A stretch of 64,000 nt of DNA from Clostridium collagenovorans DSM 3089 (GCF_900130005.1 NZ_FQXP01000006.1:190669-254668), one strand, 5' to 3'; shown: positions 16,092 through 25,013, counted from the stretch's first letter. Notes: generated from the sequence alone by a model not told the origin. Numbers and translations: made by a program.

Positions 16092-17792
16092 TTAATTTTT
16101 ACAGTATTCATTAGCAAGTATTAAGAATACACTTGATGTCCAAGTAAAGCTTTTATCTCTTAAAGCTTCACCAGTAATGGCATCAAAGTTTTCAGCCATT
16201 CCTGCTACATTTGCCATGCTGCAGAATCTATTTGCAAGATCAGAGGCAAACTCTTCCTCTCCACACTGCATTAATCCATCAATTAAAAGCATAGTAGATG
16301 GAGCCCATATAGGTCCACGCCAATATCCATCACATTTATAGTAAGGGCTACTAGTACTTTCAGTAGCTAGTCCATTTTTAGTTAAGAATCTATTTTTTTC
16401 TTTTAATCCAGAAATTAAAGTATTTCTAATTTCTTCAGGAAGGCGCTTACCTAGCAGTATAGGTATAAATAGTATTAAACTATCACCAACACAAGACTCT
16501 TCACCGTTTGTTAAATAAGAAGTAAATCTATCGCCCTTCCAGAAATAAGTTATTAGTTTATCAAGAAGTAAACCTGACCATTCAAGCCACTTTGATGCTT
16601 CTAAAGGTTTTTTTAGTTTTTCAGCAATTTCACTTAATAGTTCCATTTGAAGTACTAAGAAAGTACATAAATCAGGGCTTTCAACTGGAATACCTTTATG
16701 GAATATTGTACTGTTATCCCAACCACAGTCATTACCATGATTATATTCTGGAATACCATTACTATTTAAATCTCTATTATTAAACCACCATTTAGTTAAA
16801 TTACAAAGTGAGTTATAAAGTATAGTTAATTTCTCATTGTCTAAGAAATCACTTCTCTCCATTATCCATTTTAATGCCCAACCTTGAATAGGAGGTTTAC
16901 AAAAACTCCAAAGACAAGTAGATGGATTAATTAAGTCAGCATAGGTACCACATTCCTGTTGATTATCTATAAATATCATAAACTGATCAAAGCATAACTC
17001 AGGATTAGATTTAGCTAAAGCCATAGCATTAAAACAGTAATCCCAACTCCAAATACTATCCATCCAATTCTTAGACATATACATGGCATTTCTAGTTAGA
17101 TATCCCTTAGGAGGAACAACTGAAGACCAAGTTATGTAAGAGGCTAACTTAGCACCATATTTAAATTCTTCCTTAGCAGGAGAAGGTGATGCGTTTAACC
17201 ATGAATAGAATTCGTTTTCCACTTCTCTACAGGCATCATCAAAGGATGAAAGATTAAGTGGTTCTTTATAAGTACATTGAAATTGCTCAATAAAACCTTC
17301 AACTATGTTACTTTTATTTAAATTAAAGAACATCTCTATAAAAGGACATTTTATTTCTGCCCAAGGTGCAATGGCAGTCATAGTTCCATTTATGCATTTT
17401 ATTGCAAACCAAGTATTATGACTAGCGTAATTTAATTTATATTGATATTCAGATTCTTTTAATAAATAATCATAACTACCGCTAGCTACTGTTAATTTAA
17501 TTCCAACATCTTTTCCCCTAAAACGAATAAGAGTTTCATTTACTATAATTATTTCTACAAAGCCTGAATCACAATACAAGGCAAGCTTGGTTGGAGAAGC
17601 TGTTACTTGAAAGTCTAAGATTTTTCCATCTTTGATAAGGTCTATTTTAAAAACTTTATCCTTAGAATAAGTATCTCCATTTATATTTCTAATAAATAAT
17701 TCATCTTTACCTGTATCAGTGTTTTTTAAAATACTAAATGCTAAAAAGGATCCAAATCTACTGAATGGAACCTCCCTTAAATTAAAATTCAT
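16092..17792 (-). CDS. MGH1/GH63-like glycoside hydrolase
   Basis: 566-aa protein of the (α/α)6-barrel glucosidase/trehalase-like superfamily. An N-terminal β-rich region (about 1-190) precedes a catalytic-type domain containing WMDSIWSWDYCFNAMAL, CGWDNSTIF, ESPDLCTFLV and YWRGPIWAPSTMLL; the YWRGPxW block and the WDxxF/D acids are hallmarks of GH63/GH37-type enzymes. There is no signal peptide, so it probably acts in the cytosol on an α-linked oligosaccharide. The exact substrate (mannosylglycerate, glucosylglycerate or maltodextrin-like) cannot be read. The start ATG follows AGGGGGGG. It is monocistronic; its leader holds a 10-bp inverted repeat. Confidence 0.75.
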   Translation of the reverse strand: MNFNLREVPFSRFGSFLAFSILKNTDTGKDELFIRNINGDTYSKDKVFKIDLIKDGKILDFQVTASPTKLALYCDSGFVEIIIVNETLIRFRGKDVGIKLTVASGSYDYLLKESEYQYKLNYASHNTWFAIKCINGTMTAIAPWAEIKCPFIEMFFNLNKSNIVEGFIEQFQCTYKEPLNLSSFDDACREVENEFYSWLNASPSPAKEEFKYGAKLASYITWSSVVPPKGYLTRNAMYMSKNWMDSIWSWDYCFNAMALAKSNPELCFDQFMIFIDNQQECGTYADLINPSTCLWSFCKPPIQGWALKWIMERSDFLDNEKLTILYNSLCNLTKWWFNNRDLNSNGIPEYNHGNDCGWDNSTIFHKGIPVESPDLCTFLVLQMELLSEIAEKLKKPLEASKWLEWSGLLLDKLITYFWKGDRFTSYLTNGEESCVGDSLILFIPILLGKRLPEEIRNTLISGLKEKNRFLTKNGLATESTSSPYYKCDGYWRGPIWAPSTMLLIDGLMQCGEEEFASDLANRFCSMANVAGMAENFDAITGEALRDKSFTWTSSVFLILANEYCKN

Positions 17793-17825
17793 TAGTCGCC
17801 CCCCCTATTAGTCCGTTAATGTAAG

Positions 17826-17861
17826 GTATTCTTATAAGTAAAGTTTTTTTCATAAGAATAC
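17826..17861. promoter_or_regulatory. Inverted repeat upstream of the glycosidase gene
   Basis: GTATTCTTAT (17826-17835) and ATAAGAATAC (17852-17861) form a perfect 10-bp inverted repeat with a 16-base spacer, 34 to 69 bases before the minus-strand ATG. This could be an operator or an mRNA hairpin. Confidence 0.4.
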
Positions 17862-18088
17862 AAAATTTTGAATATTCATTAAATAAAGTCTTAGTTAATT
17901 ATATAACTAAAGTGGGAAAAATGGAAAGGTTTTTAGTTGGGAATTAGAAATAATAGTATAAAGAAAAGAAAAATATGTAAATAAATTCAAGAAGATATAT
18001 ATACTAGTATTATATAGAACTTTAATTATTATAAAGCAAATAACAAAGGGGGTGTAGGTTAAAGGGGCAGTCCCATTAACTTAAGCTT

Positions 18089-18673
18089 ATGCGTAATAGA
18101 GATGTTGAAGAGCTAAATTTACTAGAATATAAGTTCTTAGGAAAAGGTAACAATGGTGCAGTATATTTAATGCCTGGAAATAAGGCTATAAAGATATGCA
18201 ACGTTGTTGATAGTTGTGCAGGAGAAGCTGAAATATTAGAATACGTAAATGGAAATAATTACTTTCCTAAGATTTATGAGTATGGAGGCAACTATATAGT
18301 AAGAGACTTTGTAGATGGAGTATGTTTTAGGGATTACATTAAGAAGAATGGGTTAAGTGAAGATCTAGCAGAAAAGCTTATTGAGTTACTTAAAGAGTTT
18401 AAAAAGTTAAAGTTTAAAAAGCAAGACGTAAGATGTAAAGATATCTATATATTAAAGGATGGAAATCTAATGATAATTGATCCAAAGGGATTTTTAAATA
18501 AAAAGAGAAATTATCCAAGGCACTTATGTAAAGGATTAGATACTTTTGGATGTTTAGAGGTCTTTTTAGAGGTACTTAAGAAACGTGAAAGAGGGCTATA
18601 TGTAAGATGGATAGATAGCTTGCTTGAAGATAGAGAAGAAAGAGCTAAGGAATATTTAGCTTTAATGAAATAA
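18089..18673 (+). CDS. Minimal protein-kinase-like protein
   Basis: 194 aa, shorter than a standard kinase domain. Visible elements: glycine-rich loop LGKGNNGAVY, the β3 lysine in KAIKIC, an Asp (QDVRCKD) at the catalytic-loop position and IIDPKG in place of DFG. The usual catalytic-loop Asn five residues after the Asp is Asp here. It resembles small RIO/YrzF-like kinases of Firmicutes, whose substrates are unknown. No sensory or transmembrane domain is present, so it is cytosolic. An upstream in-frame stop at 18077 fixes the start at ATG 18089, although no strong ribosome site sits close to it. Confidence 0.65.
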   Translation: MRNRDVEELNLLEYKFLGKGNNGAVYLMPGNKAIKICNVVDSCAGEAEILEYVNGNNYFPKIYEYGGNYIVRDFVDGVCFRDYIKKNGLSEDLAEKLIELLKEFKKLKFKKQDVRCKDIYILKDGNLMIIDPKGFLNKKRNYPRHLCKGLDTFGCLEVFLEVLKKRERGLYVRWIDSLLEDREERAKEYLALMK

Positions 18674-18687
18674 TATTATTTAAAATA

Positions 18688-18798
18688 CTTATATATAAGT
18701 TCTAATTAATATTCTACATTTATATTAAGCAGTGAATTTATTCTATAGTGAACACTATATCTAAAAAGAATGAAAATTCTTTATTAGAATATATATTA
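18688..18798 (+). repeat. R2 intergenic repeat, reference copy
   Basis: Starts CTTATATATAAGTTCTAATT, then ATTCTACATTT, TATTAAGCAGTGAATTTATT, ATATCTAAAAAGAATGAAAA and ends TTATTAGAATATATATT. Partners at 52761-52872, 56332-56450, 40087-40172 and inverted at 11180-11289. Confidence 0.6.
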
Positions 18799-18806
18799 AA
18801 AACAAT

Positions 18807-18935
18807 GGAACTATTGCATAGGTAAATATGAATAGAATATTATATTCCAATTATATTATTTAAAGCTTAAATTAATTATAATTGGAAATATAATCTAATA
18901 ATAATTACTGTATTTTTATGCAATAGTTTCTTTGA
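18807..18935. repeat. 129-bp fold-back, possible MITE or structured RNA
   Basis: The outer arms GGAACTATTGCATA and TATGCAATAGTTTC pair, and the inner arms ATATTCCAATTATA/TATAATTGGAAATAT pair around AAGCTT. The arms are similar over about 60 bases. The terminal GGAACTATTGCATA resembles the ends of IS6-type elements, which suggests a miniature derivative, but no matching target duplication is visible. Confidence 0.45.
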
Positions 18936-18957
18936 AATTAAGAATATAAATTAGAGG

Positions 18958-18994
18958 TAATGCCTTCATAATGGACTATGGAGGCATATTTTTA
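18958..18994 (+). terminator. Terminator following the fold-back
   Basis: TGCCTTCATA and TATGGAGGCA pair around ATGGAC, followed by TATTTTT. It lies some 285 bases after the kinase-like gene and directly after the fold-back, so it could end a small RNA rather than that gene. Confidence 0.6.
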
Positions 18995-19180
18995 TGGAAA
19001 AGATTTAGAAGAAATAATTTACTTTTTATTTAATTAAAGATATAATTTAAATGTATAAAATTTGGTAAAATAAGATATTGAATCAGAAATATAACATATT
19101 TAATTTAAACAATAAAGTTAAATCTTACAATAATAAGACAATGGGGTATAACTTTTCATAAAATAATTTACACTTCATTT

Positions 19181-19270
19181 AAATAAACTAAAGTCAAATG
19201 ATAATTTCAAAACACTTAAAGAGTAAATTTCACAGTATTAAATTTAAAATAAACTAAAGTAAAATAATAA
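19181..19270 (+). promoter_or_regulatory. Two 24-bp direct repeats upstream of the small ABC exporter
   Basis: AAATAAACTAAAGTCAAATG with ATAA (19181-19204) recurs as AAATAAACTAAAGTAAAATA with ATAA (19247-19270), 22 of 24 identical and 66 bases apart; the second ends 13 bases before the ribosome site. These are possible regulator sites. Confidence 0.4.
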
Positions 19271-19299
19271 CAACAAGGGGATTGAGGGGGATAAAAGGG

Positions 19300-19983
19300 A
19301 TGTATGCAATTAAGGCATATTATGTACTGAATTTCAAGGCATTAATCAAGGATAAATTGAGTTTATTCTGGTCGCTATTTGTACCAGCGCTTATGCTAAT
19401 CAGCAGTGCTGGTAACGGAGTTAAGCTACAAGCTATTGATATGAGATGGTATTGGGCTTATATAATTTTCAATTACTATATTTATGGATTGGGATTAAAC
19501 TGCTTACAAAGCAAGACGACGGGATCGCTTAAAACAGCATTTTCCATAAAAAATTCAGCGGTAGAATTTTTTATAGCAAACTTATTAACGCAAATAACCT
19601 TTTCATTTATAAGTATATTTATATTTAATATAGCTGCAGCTATATTAAATCAAGCTAATTTCTTAAGTATGACTATGTATTCTACTATTTTAATTGTTTT
19701 ATCAATTCCAGTAGGATTTTTATGTTTTAACATAACTTTATTAAACAAGATATCCTATAATTCTATGTCTACATTAATTAACGTAGCTTCAGTTGTATGT
19801 TTAATGTTTATACGTTTAGAAAGTCCTATTAATATAATCAATCCATTAAGAAATATAGCAAGTATATTATTAATGAGAAGTCCTGTAGAGATAATATCAT
19901 ATATTATTATTTCCCTTATATGTATAGGTACAGGGTTATATAGCACAAAGAAATATTCAGCCATATCTAATGAAGTGAGGTAA
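19300..19983 (+). CDS. ABC-2 type transporter permease
   Basis: 227 aa with about six membrane segments, the length and layout of ABC-2 export permeases. ATG 19300 was chosen because GAGGGGG lies at 19284-19290; an upstream in-frame TTG at 19282 overlaps that site. It pairs with the ATPase gene starting five bases after its stop. Together they should form a two-gene exporter of unknown substrate, for example a peptide or drug. Confidence 0.75.
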   Translation: MYAIKAYYVLNFKALIKDKLSLFWSLFVPALMLISSAGNGVKLQAIDMRWYWAYIIFNYYIYGLGLNCLQSKTTGSLKTAFSIKNSAVEFFIANLLTQITFSFISIFIFNIAAAILNQANFLSMTMYSTILIVLSIPVGFLCFNITLLNKISYNSMSTLINVASVVCLMFIRLESPINIINPLRNIASILLMRSPVEIISYIIISLICIGTGLYSTKKYSAISNEVR

Positions 19984-19988
19984 TATAC

Positions 19989-20585
19989 ATGATAATAGTT
20001 AAGGATTTAAGTTATAAGAATATATTGGATAATATAAATTTAGAATTACCTAAAACAGTTAATTATATAAAGGGTGAAAATGGGGCAGGTAAATCCACTT
20101 TATTAGATTGTATTAGTAATTTAAACAAAGGGTATTTAGGGGAAATAAAAGGAAATGAAAGTATCATTTACTTAAATCAAAATTTATATTTTTCTTATAG
20201 ATTACCCTCTAAGGATTTTGTTGAATTTACCTTAACACTTGCAGGAATAAAGGATTATAAAAATACTTTTTATAATTTTGTTAGTAAATTTTCTTCTGTA
20301 GATCAAATCGATAAGATATGGAAAAAACCTGTGGGAATGCTCTCAGGTGGAGAAAGAAAAAGGTTGTTTTTCTCCGCAATTTCTTGTATTGATAGAGATT
20401 GGTATATATATGATGAACCTTTTGCTGGAGTAGATGAAAAGGGTAAAGAATTTATGGTAAAGGTTTTGAAGCATTTTCAAGAAAATAATAAGGGAATAAT
20501 AATAACAAGTCATGAAACAGATCCATTTAATGTGTTAGAGGATATGAATGTTGTGAAAATTGAAGATGGTGCTATAGTAGGATAA
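19989..20585 (+). CDS. ABC transporter ATP-binding protein
   Basis: 198 aa, short for an ABC ATPase but with all motifs: Walker A GENGAGKST (29-37), Q-loop region YLNQN, signature LSGGERKR (118-125), Walker B WYIYDEP and switch His in ITSHE. It energises the adjacent permease. A terminator follows, so the operon is just these two genes. The shortness comes from a compact helical region and a missing C-terminal extension, not from loss of core motifs. Confidence 0.85.
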   Translation: MIIVKDLSYKNILDNINLELPKTVNYIKGENGAGKSTLLDCISNLNKGYLGEIKGNESIIYLNQNLYFSYRLPSKDFVEFTLTLAGIKDYKNTFYNFVSKFSSVDQIDKIWKKPVGMLSGGERKRLFFSAISCIDRDWYIYDEPFAGVDEKGKEFMVKVLKHFQENNKGIIITSHETDPFNVLEDMNVVKIEDGAIVG

Positions 20586-20591
20586 AATATT

Positions 20592-20639
20592 AAATGCAAT
20601 TCAAGATTTTAAGTAATTAAGAATTGCATTTCTTTTTTG
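20592..20639 (+). terminator. Terminator of the small ABC exporter operon
   Basis: A perfect 11-bp stem AAATGCAATTC/GAATTGCATTT followed by CTTTTTT. Confidence 0.85.
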
Positions 20640-20959
20640 TTTAAATGTATTTACATAAGGAAATTAAACTTCTTTCATTAAGTGGATTAGATAGGTTTAT
20701 TTTAAGGGCTTAAGAGTTTATCATAACTCAAGTTGTTATAATAAAGATTTTATATGAAGAGAAAGAGAAAAGATTGTATAACAAAGTCTAGATATGTTCA
20801 AATTAACCTTGAATACTTAATTTATAAATTGTAATATTAAAAAGGATATATTTATTTCTATATTGAACACATCCAGTTATATAAAAGTATAATATAATCT
20901 AGCAGCATTAAGTTCGTAGCTGCAAACTAATAAGATAATATAATGGAGAGGTAAAAAAT
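20640..20959 (+). other. Intergenic region before glmM
   Basis: No gene. A possible promoter is TTGAAC (20863-20868) with TATAAT (20888-20893), but the 19-bp spacer is long. GGAGAGG precedes the glmM ATG. Nothing else is recognised. Confidence 0.4.
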
Positions 20960-22309
20960 ATGGCGAGAATATTTGGAACAGATGGAGTTAGAGGAATAGC
21001 AAATACAGAACTGACATCACAGTTAGCATATAATTTAGGAAGAGCAGGAGCTTTTGTTTTAACAGAAGGAGCTCATAAACCTAAAATAGTAGTAGGAATG
21101 GATACAAGAATATCAGGAGATATGTTAGAAGCTGCATTAGTTGCTGGATTATTATCAGTTGGTGCAGAGGCTATATGTGTAGGTGTAGTTCCAACTCCAG
21201 CAGTTGCATATTTAACTAGAAAATATGGAGCTGATGCAGGGGTGGTTATATCAGCATCACACAATCCTGTTGAATATAATGGAATAAAATTCTTCAATAA
21301 AAATGGATTTAAGTTAAAAGATGAATTAGAAGATAAAATACAATCAGTTATTGAGTCAAACTTTGAGGGTGTGCCATCACCAACAGGGGAACACTTAGGT
21401 AAAAAGACTATTGTAGATACTGCAATTGAAGATTATGTAGAATTTGCAAAAAGTACTATAGAAGGTGACTTAAGTGGATTAAAAATAGCTTTAGACTGCG
21501 CAAATGGAGCTTCACATATAAGTTCTGTTAAAGCAGTAAAAGAGTTGGGTGCAGAAGTAGTTGTTATAAATAATAATCCAGATGGAATTAACATAAATAA
21601 GAACTGCGGATCAACACATCCAGAGCACCTACAAAAATTCGTGGTTGAAAACAATTGTGATTTAGGACTTGCTTTTGACGGAGATGCAGATAGATGTATA
21701 GCTATTGATGAGAAGGGTAACTATGTTAATGGAGACTTTATGATAGCTATCTGTGCTAAAAGATTAAAAGAAAAAGGAAAATTAAAAAAGGATACAGTTG
21801 TAGTTACAGTTATGAGCAATATGGGCTTTGACATTGCAATGAAAGAAGAAGGTATCTCAGCATTAAAAACTAAGGTTGGAGATAGATACGTTCTTGAAGA
21901 AATGGAAAGAGGAGACTATAGTCTTGGAGGAGAACAATCAGGACATATTATCTTCTTAGATTTCAATACTACAGGTGATGGATTAGTATCAGGTATTCAA
22001 TTAGCTTCTGTTATTAAAGAAAAACAAAAGTCTTTATCAGAACTAACTAAAATGATGACAGAATTACCACAGGTATTAGTTAACGCTACAGTTCCAAATA
22101 ACATGAAAGATATACACGAAAAAGACGAAGAAATCATAAGTGATATAAAAGCAATGGAAGAAAAGTTAAATGGCAGAGGTAGAGTATTAATTAGACCATC
22201 AGGCACAGAGCCATTAGTTAGAGTAATGCTAGAAGGTGAAAATCAAAGCGAAATAGATGAAATGGCACATGCTTTAGCTAAAAAAATAGCAATGAAAGCT
22301 AATAAATAA
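20960..22309 (+). CDS. glmM: Phosphoglucosamine mutase
   Basis: 449 aa, full family length. It interconverts glucosamine-6-phosphate and glucosamine-1-phosphate for UDP-GlcNAc and thus peptidoglycan synthesis. Motifs: N-terminal RIFGTDGVRG, active-site phosphoserine Ser100 in SASHNP, metal-binding DGDADR (240-245), sugar-binding GGEQSGH and C-terminal RPSGTEPLVRV. It is followed by a perfect terminator and then glmS, which makes its substrate; the adjacency is common in clostridia. Confidence 0.97.
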   Translation: MARIFGTDGVRGIANTELTSQLAYNLGRAGAFVLTEGAHKPKIVVGMDTRISGDMLEAALVAGLLSVGAEAICVGVVPTPAVAYLTRKYGADAGVVISASHNPVEYNGIKFFNKNGFKLKDELEDKIQSVIESNFEGVPSPTGEHLGKKTIVDTAIEDYVEFAKSTIEGDLSGLKIALDCANGASHISSVKAVKELGAEVVVINNNPDGININKNCGSTHPEHLQKFVVENNCDLGLAFDGDADRCIAIDEKGNYVNGDFMIAICAKRLKEKGKLKKDTVVVTVMSNMGFDIAMKEEGISALKTKVGDRYVLEEMERGDYSLGGEQSGHIIFLDFNTTGDGLVSGIQLASVIKEKQKSLSELTKMMTELPQVLVNATVPNNMKDIHEKDEEIISDIKAMEEKLNGRGRVLIRPSGTEPLVRVMLEGENQSEIDEMAHALAKKIAMKANK

Positions 22310-22335
22310 AAAAATATAAACTTTAATTATATATA

Positions 22336-22390
22336 AAATACTAAGCTTAAGATGAGGCTCTTGTTTTATCTTAAGCTTAGTATTTGTTAA
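22336..22390 (+). terminator. Terminator of glmM
   Basis: An 18-bp perfect stem AAATACTAAGCTTAAGAT (22336-22353) with ATCTTAAGCTTAGTATTT (22368-22385). No long T-run, but the stem is very stable. Confidence 0.75.
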
Positions 22391-22655
22391 TTGAGCACTT
22401 TATTAATATTTGAAATTAAGTTTTTGAAAATAGCTCTAAATTAAGGGTAAGTATTATAAAAGAGTATGAATTCTAAATTAAAATTTAAGTTCTTATATTA
22501 AAATTAAATATTTTAAAATGAAAATTAATTAAGTCAAATTGGTTTTATAGCTATAAGATATGCGTAATAAAAAATCTATATAAAACCTCACATGGTAAAA
22601 GAGAATAATTATTGCCTTAATTTTCATAATTTTAATGAATAATATATGAATTTTA

Positions 22656-22684
22656 TTGACTAAAATACTCAATATGAATATAAT
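22656..22684 (+). promoter_or_regulatory. glmS promoter
   Basis: -35 TTGACT (22656-22661), 17-bp spacer, -10 TATAAT (22679-22684), a near-consensus SigA promoter placing the start about 70 bases before the ribozyme cleavage point. Confidence 0.8.
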
Positions 22685-22759
22685 GATATGGAGTTGTCTT
22701 ATTATACAAATCTACACCTAATCATATTTATTCAGTAGTATCAATAGTTTTTTAAGTAT

Positions 22760-22915
22760 AGCGCCAGAGGTTATAAACTTTATAACCTGACGAGGATGAG
22801 GAGTATCGAAAATTCGGCGGGTGCCTCACCCTATGACACTAGGGAAAACGATTAGCAAAACTAGGAAGTGATTCTTAGGACAAATCTAATCAGGTGTTAA
22901 CTATTGACACATAAT
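22760..22915 (+). ncRNA. glmS ribozyme-riboswitch
   Basis: The leader contains the conserved core of the self-cleaving glmS RNA: AGCGCCAGAGG, TGACGAGGATGAGGAGTATC and TTCGGCGGGTGCCTCACCC, followed by the P3/P4 region and the AAACTAGGAAGTGATTCTTAGGACAA-like segment (22855-22883 area) before the coding sequence. Cleavage is expected between A22760 and G22761. Glucosamine-6-phosphate, the product of GlmS, acts as cofactor; cleavage exposes a 5'-OH and leads to mRNA decay. Boundaries at the 3' end are approximate. A further stem ACCTAAG/CTTAGGT lies at about 22945-22974 just before the ribosome site. Confidence 0.93.
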
Positions 22916-22989
22916 AAGACGATAATAAATATATTATAGAGAACCTAAGACTATACAGAAAGATACTTAGGTACGGAAGGAAGGTAAGT

Positions 22990-24819
22990 ATGTGTGGAAT
23001 AGTTGGATACTATGGTAAAAGAGAAGTTTCACCTCTACTAATTAAAGGATTAAGCAAATTAGAGTATAGAGGATATGATTCAGCAGGGGTTGCAATCCTA
23101 TCAAATGATGGAGATTTAACAATAACTAAATGTAAGGGAAGATTAGCTAACTTAGAAGAAAAGTTAGAAGAAAATCCAATACATGGACATGTGGGAATAG
23201 GACACACAAGATGGGCTACTCATGGTCAGCCATCAACAGTTAACTCACACCCACATTCAAATGAAAAAGGTACAATTAGCATAGTTCATAATGGAATAAT
23301 AGAAAACTATATACATTTAAGAGAATGGTTAATTGCAGAAGGATATAAATTTAATTCAGAAACAGATACAGAGGTAATACCTCACTTAATAGATTACTAC
23401 TATGATGGAGACTTATTAAGTGCATTAATGCATGCTACAGCTAAAATGGAAGGAAGCTATGCTATAGGTGTAGTTTCAACTTACGAACCAGACAAAGTAG
23501 TAGCTGTTAGAAAAGACAGTCCATTAATAGTTGGTTTAGGAAAAGAAGAAAACTTCATAGCATCAGATATACCAGCAGTTTTAAGCGAAACTAGAGACGT
23601 ATATTTATTAAAAAACAACGAATTCGTTGTTATGGATCAAGATGGAGTTAGATTATATGACGCAGAAGGCAGAAGAATTGAGAAAGAAATTTATCATGTA
23701 ACTTGGGATGCTGATGCTGCTGAAAAAGGTGGATATGAGCACTTCATGATGAAGGAAATCCATGAGCAACCAAAAGTTATCAAAGATACAATGACTTCAA
23801 GAATAGTTCTTGATCAGCCAATAAACTTAGATAATATAACAATATCAAAAGAGCAAATAGAAAAATTAAGCAAAATATATATAGTAGCATGTGGAACAGC
23901 TTACCACGCTGGTGTAGTTGGTAAATATGCTATAGAAAAATTAGCTAGAATATCTGTAGAAGTAGACATAGCATCAGAGTTTAAGCACAGAGACCCAATT
24001 ATCGATGAAAATACATTAATGATAGTTGTAAGTCAATCAGGAGAGACAGCAGACACATTATCAGCAATGAGACTTGCTAAATCAAGAGGTGCAAGAGTTA
24101 TAGCTGTTACAAACGTTGTAGGAAGCACAGTTTCAAGAGAAGCAGATGACATCCTATACACTTGGGCTGGACCAGAGATTGCAGTTGCTTCAACAAAAGC
24201 TTATGTAACTCAATTAATAGCAATGTATACAATAGCATTATACTTTGCACAAAACAAAGGTACTCTAACAACAGAGCAATTAGAAGCTTACAAAAAAGAT
24301 ATGTTAGAATTACCTGAAAAAGCTGAAGAAGTATTAAAAAATAAAGAAGAAATCCAAAAGTTTGCTTCTAAAACTTACATGAACAAAGATATGTTCTTCT
24401 TAGGAAGAGGATTAGACTACGCAGTAGCTATGGAAGGTTCTTTAAAATTAAAAGAAATATCTTACATTCACTCAGAAGCATATGCTGGTGGAGAATTAAA
24501 GCACGGTCCTATAGCTTTAATGGAAGATGGTACAATAGTTATTACAATAGCAACTCAAGAAGAGTTATTTGATAAAATGGTAAGTAACATTAAAGAAGTA
24601 ACAGCTAGAGGAGCTAAAGTATTCGCATTTGCACCAGAAGGACACACAGAAATAGAAGAAGCAGTTAATGCTGTAACTTATATACCAAAGGTTAATGAGC
24701 TGTTCTCACCAGTTATAGCTATAATACCACTACAATTATTCTCTTACTACGTATCAGTTCAAAAAGGCTGTGACGTAGATAAGCCAAGAAACTTAGCAAA
24801 ATCAGTAACAGTTGAATAA
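22990..24819 (+). CDS. glmS: Glutamine-fructose-6-phosphate aminotransferase (isomerising)
   Basis: 609 aa, full length. It makes glucosamine-6-phosphate from fructose-6-phosphate and glutamine, the first step of amino-sugar synthesis. The N-terminal class II glutaminase begins MCGIVGYYG with Cys2 as nucleophile after Met removal; two SIS domains follow (ACGTAYHAG, SQSGETADTL, STKAYVTQ) and the end KPRNLAKSVTVE is the conserved C-terminus. That conserved 3' end is the binding site of Tn7 TnsD in other bacteria, and a tnsA-like relic lies just downstream. ATG follows GGAAGGAAGG. Expression is controlled by the ribozyme in its leader. Confidence 0.98.
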   Translation: MCGIVGYYGKREVSPLLIKGLSKLEYRGYDSAGVAILSNDGDLTITKCKGRLANLEEKLEENPIHGHVGIGHTRWATHGQPSTVNSHPHSNEKGTISIVHNGIIENYIHLREWLIAEGYKFNSETDTEVIPHLIDYYYDGDLLSALMHATAKMEGSYAIGVVSTYEPDKVVAVRKDSPLIVGLGKEENFIASDIPAVLSETRDVYLLKNNEFVVMDQDGVRLYDAEGRRIEKEIYHVTWDADAAEKGGYEHFMMKEIHEQPKVIKDTMTSRIVLDQPINLDNITISKEQIEKLSKIYIVACGTAYHAGVVGKYAIEKLARISVEVDIASEFKHRDPIIDENTLMIVVSQSGETADTLSAMRLAKSRGARVIAVTNVVGSTVSREADDILYTWAGPEIAVASTKAYVTQLIAMYTIALYFAQNKGTLTTEQLEAYKKDMLELPEKAEEVLKNKEEIQKFASKTYMNKDMFFLGRGLDYAVAMEGSLKLKEISYIHSEAYAGGELKHGPIALMEDGTIVITIATQEELFDKMVSNIKEVTARGAKVFAFAPEGHTEIEEAVNAVTYIPKVNELFSPVIAIIPLQLFSYYVSVQKGCDVDKPRNLAKSVTVE

Positions 24820-24845
24820 TATAAATTGAGATAAATCTTAAATGA

Positions 24846-24885
24846 TGTAGCTTTGAAAGAAAGTTTGACCTTTTGAAAGAAAGTT
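24846..24885 (+). mobile_element. Possible Tn7-like transposon end downstream of glmS
   Basis: TGT at 24846-24848, 26 bases after the glmS stop, is where Tn7-type elements insert. It is followed by two direct 14-mers TTTGAAAGAAAGTT at 24852-24865 and 24872-24885 (20-base period). TnsB sites at the right end of Tn7 are closely packed repeats of similar spacing. No opposite end or AATGA duplication was found, so this is inference. Confidence 0.4.
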
Positions 24886-24953
24886 AAATCAAAATTTAAT
24901 ATAGCGTAATACTAAACTTAGATGTTTAGCATCAACAAAACATGAAAGCATAT

Positions 24954-25001
24954 AAGACTAGGCATTTTAAAATAGAAAATGTCTAGTCTTTTCTTATTTT
25001 T
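24954..25001 (+). terminator. Terminator downstream of glmS
   Basis: The stem AAGACTAGGCATTTT/AAAATGTCTAGTCTT (24954-24968 and 24976-24990) is followed by TTCTTATTTTT. Confidence 0.85.
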
Positions 25002-25013
25002 AGAGGTAATAAG

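Larger units (their letters stand above)
18674..19299. other. 626-bp intergenic region rich in repeats
   Basis: No gene seen. In order: R2 repeat (18688-18798), a 129-bp fold-back (18807-18935), a terminator (18958-18994), about 185 bases of plain AT-rich DNA, and two 24-bp direct repeats before the ABC permease. Confidence 0.5.
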
